64,000 bases of DNA from Anaeramoeba flamelloides. Its lineage: Eukaryota > Metamonada > Anaeramoebidae. Below are positions 57,340 through 64,000 of this stretch, in pieces. The DNA is taken from assembly GCA_027625915.1 (NCBI GenBank), contig JANTQA010000026.1:6448001-6512000 (forward strand), in the 5' to 3' direction. Position 1 is the stretch's first letter, and each line of letters begins with the position of its first letter. Position numbers and translations under genes: made by a program. Below the pieces are notes generated by a model. It worked only from the letters and a program-made list of their open reading frames with translations, searched no databases and was not told the DNA's origin.

Positions 57340-60300
57340 TTATTTTTTCCCTTTGACTAATTTTGGATCAATAATTGTAAGTTCTTCAACAACGTTATTA
57401 ACATCAGTACATAAATTTTCGATAAGTCTATCCCAAGCAAGTACAGAATGTTCTATTTTTGATTTTAAGAAGCAAATTAAATGAAGATAAATAAGAATAG
57501 GAATAATTAAACAGAAAATTCAAATTTTTAAAGAAAGAAAAAAAAAAAATTATTAAAAAATAACAGAAAGCAAAATGAAAATTGATTTCAAAAGGTTTTA
57601 AAAATTCATGATCTGGCTTCTAAATTGGAAAAAAAAAAAAAAAAATTATTTAGAAGTATTCATCATTAGTACTAAATTTAAATTCATCACAAAAAAAATT
57701 CAGAACAAAAATGAGAATATTTTTATAATATTGGGATCTAAAAAATATTTGTACACCCGAAAAAAATAAAAAGTTTTCACTTTATACAAAACAGAAAACT
57801 TTAAAAAAGTTTTAATTCTGACAATCTCATAAAAAAAAAAATAGTCTTCACCTTTTTAAAATAACTATATCATGATTTTGGATTTATAATGTGGTATTAC
57901 CAAAAAAGTGGGGAATTTTTTTTTTTTCGTTTCACATACAATTCTTTTTTGTTAGTCGATCTATTGGTAAGCTGATAATATTAAAAATAAGAGAAATATT
58001 AATACTGATTGAATCAACCCCCATTGAATATATTTCAAAATAAACTTTATTTGAGTCAAAGGGTATCCAAAAAAAAACATTTTTTTCGAAATATAAATTA
58101 TTTTTTATTATTGAACTTTAAAGAACAAATAAGAAAAAATTAGAATAATACACATCAAAGAATAGTTGATATTCGTATCGGATAAAACGAATCAACCAAT
58201 AGATTTTCATAAAAATAGAAAAACCAAATTTCTTAGGTCGGAATCATTTGAGAAAAACAACAATGTTCATTTTGATCTTCAATTAAAGATCAAAGAAAAT
58301 TCCAATAGAAATAAATATGATTTCTATACAATCATTTCCACTATTTCAATAACATTAGAATAACACTTTTTTTACAAAACGACTATCGATCTTGTAATAA
58401 AAAAAAAATTTTACAAATGAATTACTTTTTTCAAGAAAAAGAGATCGAAAAAGAAAAAATGGAAAAAAATTATTTCAATTTTGTATTTTTCCAAAAATAA
58501 ATTTTTTCTTTTAATATTGATTCAAACCCTTTAAACACATGTGATTCACTCACCAAAACTGGACCCCTTTTGGCTGGAAAATGGTTTATGTTCACCAATA
58601 TATTTTGAAAAAATGAAAAAAAAAATTAGACTTTTTTTGTGGAAAAACAATTCACGAACAATTTCAATAAAAAATTGATAATATGATAAGGATACAAAAG
58701 ATTTTATAAACAATCAAAATACAGTTATAGTTTTTTCGTTCTATGAGGAATTTTGGCGAGATTAAACACATTTGGAAAACAATTTTTACGATCAAAAAGA
58801 AATAAATAACCACCACCAATTTTCATCACTTAAAAAATATCATAAATTATTGAGATCAAAAAATTTACTGCATATCCTTTATTTAAGTAATACCATACAA
58901 ACAAACAAATTGGATTATTATTAAGAAACCATAAATGACTGTTAAAGATTTTGGATATTTTTATGATAATTGGGTTTAATAAAGATATTTTAAAATATAT
59001 TTGTCCCTCTTTTTTTGGGATAGCTTAGAACCAAAGAGTATATTTCTAAAGTCCAATTCAAAAATTTTAACACACCAAAATTCAATTTTTGAAAAATAAA
59101 TCGGATTTAATCAATTCTTGAAGAAATACCACATTAGAACCATTTACTAATTGAAATGTTAACAATTGTTTATAAATTACAATACTTGCGAAATAAAAAA
59201 TAAATAATTATCAATACAAATAAATTATCGGTGTGTTAAAAATTGTTTGGATGGGCAAAACAAAAAAAATGTATATGGTAAATTAGTTGAAATTTCTACT
59301 AACAATTATTGTTCGATCAAATGGTTCGATATCACTAACTAATTTTATTTGAGTTCTTCTCATTTGAACTACTCAACGTTAGCCTTAAATCAATCATTCG
59401 AAAAAATCATTGATCGAATGAAACAAGGTGAGTAATTCAAAAAATGAAAGCAAAGCAAAAAACTTGAGGATGAAAAAATGATTTTCATATTTTACAAAAA
59501 TCAAAATTATTTCCAATTTTCAGGAAATTTGTATTATTGTGATTCTTTTAACTGTTTTAGCTGTGTGGGAAATTTTGAATTTTAGTTTATTATAAACTTT
59601 GTTTCAGCCAAAGAATATTGCACTTTTCAATTATTTCCTTTATAAAAACTAATCATGAATTTTTATTTTGTAATTTTAATTCATTTTGAAGAATATTATT
59701 GGTCATTTTCAGTTCATTTGATTCATAAGGAAAACAACCAACTAATGTATAATCTCCATTTTCACGAGAAGATGGCACTTTGAAAAGCCAGATATATTTT
59801 CACAGAATTGATCACCAAGGTTACACTCTATAATATAATATCGATCTAAATCTAAGTACAAACTTATCTCTTAATAAAATCATTTTTTTCGCTTTTATTT
59901 TATTTTCAATTTAAAATATGCAGCTTTTGAAAAAACAGGTTCAAGAAAAAAAAAATCTATATAGCTGTTGAGCTGTAAGGTTTCCTTTCAAAAATTTACG
60001 AAATCGAACTAAAGAGAAAAATCTACAAATTTGCAATTTTTTTTTTCAATTCATAAAAAGAAGTTGCAAGAAATACATTTATTTCGAAATACAAAAAGTA
60101 TGAGAACATAAGAATACATTTGTTTCAATTTTAAGTGATTTTTCGTTACATTTAAACCGACTTTTAATGAAAAGTGAGGCTATGTGATATCTTTTTAAAT
60201 GAATATACTTAGTATTAAAAAAATCTTATTGTCAAACAATTTTAATTTTCCTATGAAATTGAGAATTTTTGCATGAGACTTTCCCATGAAAGGTGCCAAA

Positions 60301-62796
60301 AATTTTTTTTTACATTTTATTTTTTTGGAAAATTTAGAGTTTGTTAAGGTATATCTTTTATGAACATCAACTCTTATAAGAAGTTTATTCTTTGTCTTAT
60401 TTCTAAACGACCTTCTATTGGACGATTCTTTAAAAAAAAAAATCGAATTTTTCATTTTTGACTGGGCACCTTTTAGTGAAATGGAGTATATTTCTTCTTA
60501 ATTAATTTATTATTTACTTTTTTCTTCTTTTTCTTCATATTTTTTTTTATTTTCAATTTGATAGTTTCAAATTCAAAGCAAATATTCAATTCAATCATAA
60601 ATTCTCTGAACACTAAAAATTTATATTTTATCGATTTTGAATTGTAAAGAATTTATCTATAAACTAAAATAAATTTATTTTATGAACACTCATTTTTTTG
60701 CGAGAGAATACTATACACATTACACTTAGAAGAACTAGACATAACATACTACATTATATTACACAACACTACACCACATCAGTCATTTAAACCCATTATT
60801 TGTAAAGAAAACTTTTAAAAGAGAAAATAATTAATTGAAGAATTACCTTTTTCAAATTCAATCATTCCAGAAAGTTGGTCGATTGATCCACTTAATCTTT
60901 TTTGCTGAATCATTTTACTAGCAATTTTTTCTGCTCTTTCTGGTTCAATACCAAGTAATCTTCCAAGTTCTTTAATAGAAATATTTTTATATAATTTTGA
61001 AGCAGCTAATAAATTATGTTCCATAACTGATCGAGTCAAGACATTTGTACCATCACTAAATTTTGCTAATTGATGATCCTTTAATGTATTTGCAAACTCT
61101 TCGACTTCTTTTGTTCTCAAAATTCTTTCCAAATATACCTTTTCAAGGAAATGGTAGACTTTAATACTACTACACCTCTCGTCCTTAAATAATGTCGCAA
61201 GCATTCTGGATCGAGATGGACCTGCCTTTGCTAAAATTGCACAGTTACAGGCATAAGTAAGTGCAATCGCTACTTCGTCAACACGTGCCTTATGACTTAA
61301 ATGATAGTAATTAATACTGGCTTCTAAAAATTTTCTATTTGAATCAAGAATTCTTGCATAACAAGACTGTGAGATAATTTTGAGTATATTAATTAAAATT
61401 TTTATTTTATTTGTTATTATTTATTGTTTATAGTGAAAAATAGATATCAAAAAAAAACAAAAAAAAAATTGAAAGGTTATTTAATAAACACAAATCGTTT
61501 TTTTTATGGATCCTTTATTTTGAAATAAAAGCCATTATATGCTTTTTTCCAAATAACAAAATTATATTTTGTAAATATAAAAAAGTAACTGAAAACCAAT
61601 AGACTGAGTGAATTTGTTGGGAAAAAACAACTAACTTTTTTTTGGTTTTTTGAAGAGAATCGAAAAAAAAAAAAAAAAAGCGGAAATTCAAATACAAATG
61701 CTATCAGTCAGTAATTTGTGTGTGATTTAAAAAACGAAAAGAAAATTACCTTATAGCGAAGAATCAAGGTCTCTTTTTCAATATTTTTAATTAAATTCGC
61801 AGAACGTCGAAGAAATCTTTCAGCTTCCACTGTTTCACCATTTTCGAGATAGAGCTGTGCAATCTTTACATAAATGTCACAAATTTCCTCGTTTTTTTCT
61901 CCTTCCACAGGTTGTAATTGAATACCTATCAACATTTTTGCTGCTTCTTCAAACTCTTCTTCTTCTTCTAAGATCTCTGCTAAAGCTCTTCGGACCTTTA
62001 GTAATGGTTCATCAAATGCAGTCACTCTTTGTTTTGTGCATTCTTAAATAAAAAAAAAAAAAAAAAAATCAAAAAAAAAAATAAAAGAAGACAAGTTATA
62101 AAATGAGAAAAAATTGGATGGTTGGAAAGAAGGAAAAAATTAAAAATCAAAAATAAAAAAAAAGAGAGTGTTTTGGGGTTATTGTGTTCAGTTTTTGTTT
62201 GCTAGTCAAGTTTTTGAAATTAAGTTTTGAAAAAAGCTTGCAAAAAAAAGAACATAATATTTCTTTTTTGTTTTTTTGTTTTTTCAAGAAAAAAATAGAA
62301 AACAATAAAAAAATACCAAGAAAAAAAAAAAAAAAAATTATTGTACCAATTAAATGTTTTCCAATTGTTAATTGATCTTGTGCTTGAAGGGTTGTAATTT
62401 TTTCTGCAAATTCTCTCATTAAAGGACGAGAATCAATTAAAGGGATTTGATCATCAGCAATATGGCTAATGATTTCTTTAAGTGCATCTAAATTTTTTTT
62501 TTCAAGTTGGGTGTTAAGAAGTTTTGAATACTCGGTGGCTCTGTCTTTTTGTTCGTCAAGTCCAGAAATGTTTTTTAATTCTTTTTCGATCGCTTTTGAA
62601 AAATAAAAGTTTTGATTGGTTCGGTTTTAATTTCAAAAGAAAACGAAACAAAAACGAAAACATACATAAAGAGAAAGAGAAAGAGAAAAAGAAAAAGAAA
62701 CAGAAAAAAAAAAGACAATATGTTAATTTAATAGAAACACCAACAATAAGGAAGGGAAAAAGTCTTTGGTTTTGTGATAAGTGAATGCTTACACAT
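57340..62796 (-). CDS. csn4: COP9 signalosome subunit 4 (five exons, 3.4 kb last intron)
   Basis: Exons: 62796-62793 (ATG T only), 62592-62347, 62042-61750, 61366-60847 and 57452-57340. All use GT..AG, and phases fit throughout. The total is 391 residues; human CSN4 has 406. Exon 2 gives the N-terminal helical repeats (EQKDRATEYSKLL, LIDSRPLMREFAEK). Exon 3 gives AAKMLIGIQLQP and IYVKIAQLYLENGETVEAER. Exon 4 holds the PCI core, with the near-invariant RSRMLATLFKDERC, EHNLLAASKLYKNISIKELG and RAEKIASKMI. Exon 5 restores FEK-EHSVLAWDRLIENLC, matching the family's C-terminal helix register exactly (human HFETREALPTWDKQIQSLC). CSN4 is a scaffold subunit of the complex that removes Nedd8 from cullins. 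The last intron (57453-60846) is far larger than the other three (about 200-400 bp) and contains repeat F3. The four-base first coding exon is inferred from frame and splice signals. Confidence 0.92.
59040..59640 (-). repeat. Repeat family F3 inside the last CSN4 intron
   Basis: The reverse complement matches 7600-8140 closely (CCCACACAGCTAAAAC, GAATCACAATAATACAAAT, TTTTGATTTTTGTAAAATAT). It accounts for about 600 of the 3394 intron bases. The rest of the intron is AT-rich. An open frame at 58166-58363 (plus) has ordinary-looking codons but no recognisable domain. Confidence 0.65.
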
Positions 62797-64000
62797 TTAA
62801 AGGGAAGAAGAATCAAAATAAAAAGATTTATTTGGGTATGAAAAGTAAAAAAATGATTTGTGACAATTTTTGAACAAATTTTAATAAATTGTTGTTTTGT
62901 TTTTTCTAGAATATTTTTACGATTTGTTTTATGGAGGAATAATAATTTTTCTTGAAATGATCATATCTTCAAGATACAATACAAAATAATTTTCGATATA
63001 CTGCTATTGTTTGCTTAGAGGAAATAATTTTTAACATTTGATAAAAAAAATTGCAATAGGGAAAAAAAGTTCGAAACACAGTTTTGATTGAAAACCTTAA
63101 TAGAACCTGAAAACGTAAAGTAAAATCAATTAATTGAAGACACACATTAACTTTAAAGAATAATTCATTAATTTATTCGCACTTGAATCAACAAAAAATT
63201 AAGTATCTACTTTCTGATCCAAATTGTTCTAGAGTGGTTTTAGAGATCTTCAAAAATTATTTAATTTTTTGAACAAATTTTTAATAATAAATCAATCAAG
63301 GAAAAAAACTCCATACAAAAAGGTGGTATTAAAAAAACTATTATTGTGTTTCGTCCACCTTTTTATCTTTAATAATTTATTTTTTCTTTTATTAATTGAT
63401 CTTACCTTTCATTTTCAGTTTCTATTAAGGTTTTCAATCAAAAGTTGTTTTGAACTTTTTTACTAATCACTTTTTTTTCCAAATGGCAAATTCATTCTTA
63501 TGTATCATAAAATTATCCCTTTTCAAATATAGGATTGAAAAAAACCCTTGACATAAAAATAATTCCAAATATTCATTATTAGTTGTTAATAAGAGGAGAA
63601 TTAAAAATCAAATCATGACTCATATTTTCTTCACAATCATTACTTCATTTATGTTTTTTCTTTTTCAACCCGAATTTTCAAAGAAGTGGGTAACAGTTTG
63701 TAACCTATATTTGAAAAAGGATGATGTAAAGGGAATATGAAGTGAAAAATGTTTCCTATTTATTATTCAAAACAAGTAGGAGATCAAAACGGACATTCTT
63801 GTTTTTCTTAATCTGGGATCCTAAGAATTTGAGTTTTTCAATTTTTAAGAAAATCTATTGATTAATTAGTTTTATTTCAGATGGGGTATCAAAATTTCTT
63901 TGATGTGTAGTATTCAACTTATTTCTTATTTGCTCTTCAAAGTCCAATTATATAAAATAATTGATATTTGAAAAAAATGTTTGGCCCCTTTGACAGAAAC
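62797..64000. other. Upstream region of CSN4
   Basis: AT-rich sequence without a supported gene. Weak matches to the repeat at 54410-55700 occur around 63240-63480. Any neighbouring gene lies beyond the window. Confidence 0.35.

Noticed and set aside
60473-60612. Alternative last exon for CSN4 after acceptor TTTTAG, giving a 400-residue protein
   Set aside because: The encoded Lys-rich tail does not resemble the conserved CSN4 C-terminus. The exon at 57340-57452 restores the family sequence in exact register.

Overview
This window is very AT-rich nuclear DNA of a protist. Coding regions favour AAA, AAT, TTA and GAA codons, and every ordinary gene ends in TAA. Proteins are rich in N, Q, K and S. 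Most introns are short (about 100-270 bp) with GTAAGT-like donors and T-rich acceptors. Mitochondrial (or hydrogenosomal) import genes, a COP9 subunit and a likely selenoprotein fit a free-living amoeba, either dictyostelid-like or anaeramoebid-like. I cannot settle the clade from sequence alone. Gene density is low: eight protein genes and two tRNA genes in 64 kb. The rest is mostly decayed small repeats.

Layout. 1-2900: fold-back repeats, including a reverse copy of a tRNA-Glu flank at the left edge. 2905-3090: TOM7 (+). 3.1-9.2 kb: repeats only. 9.2-16.4 kb: a diverged segmental duplication carrying two identical tRNA-Glu(UUC) genes (-), one copy split by a poly(A)-tailed retroposed insert. 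19.0-19.6 kb: a SelK-like gene (-) whose in-frame TGA is followed by TGT AAA TAA, with a good SECIS candidate in its 3' UTR. 20.6-23.6 kb: nested repeats and an array of palindromic modules. 23984-25030: CUE-domain protein (+). 27.6-31.4 kb: divergent importin alpha (-) split by a 2.4 kb intron full of transposon debris. 37.8-38.6 kb: PLAC8 family gene (+). 41.3-43.3 kb: diverged tandem duplication. 43.6-44.7 kb: three elements nested inside one another. 45.2-48.3 kb: Ctf4/WDHD1/AND-1 (+). 51.8-52.4 kb: mitochondrial GrpE (-). 57.3-62.8 kb: COP9 signalosome subunit 4 (-) in five exons, with a 3.4 kb last intron and a first coding exon of four bases.

The genes are unrelated housekeeping functions: protein import into the organelle (TOM7, GrpE), nuclear import (importin alpha), replisome scaffold (Ctf4), deneddylation (CSN4), ubiquitin binding (CUE) and ER membrane (SelK). 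There is no operon-like logic. The main points of interest are the Sec/SECIS candidate, the repeat-swollen introns in otherwise compact genes, introns placed at or next to start codons, and several small repeat families: a TA-flanked mariner-type MITE, a TTAA-flanked MITE, fold-backs and modular hairpins. I saw no CRISPR array, rRNA gene or intact transposon.
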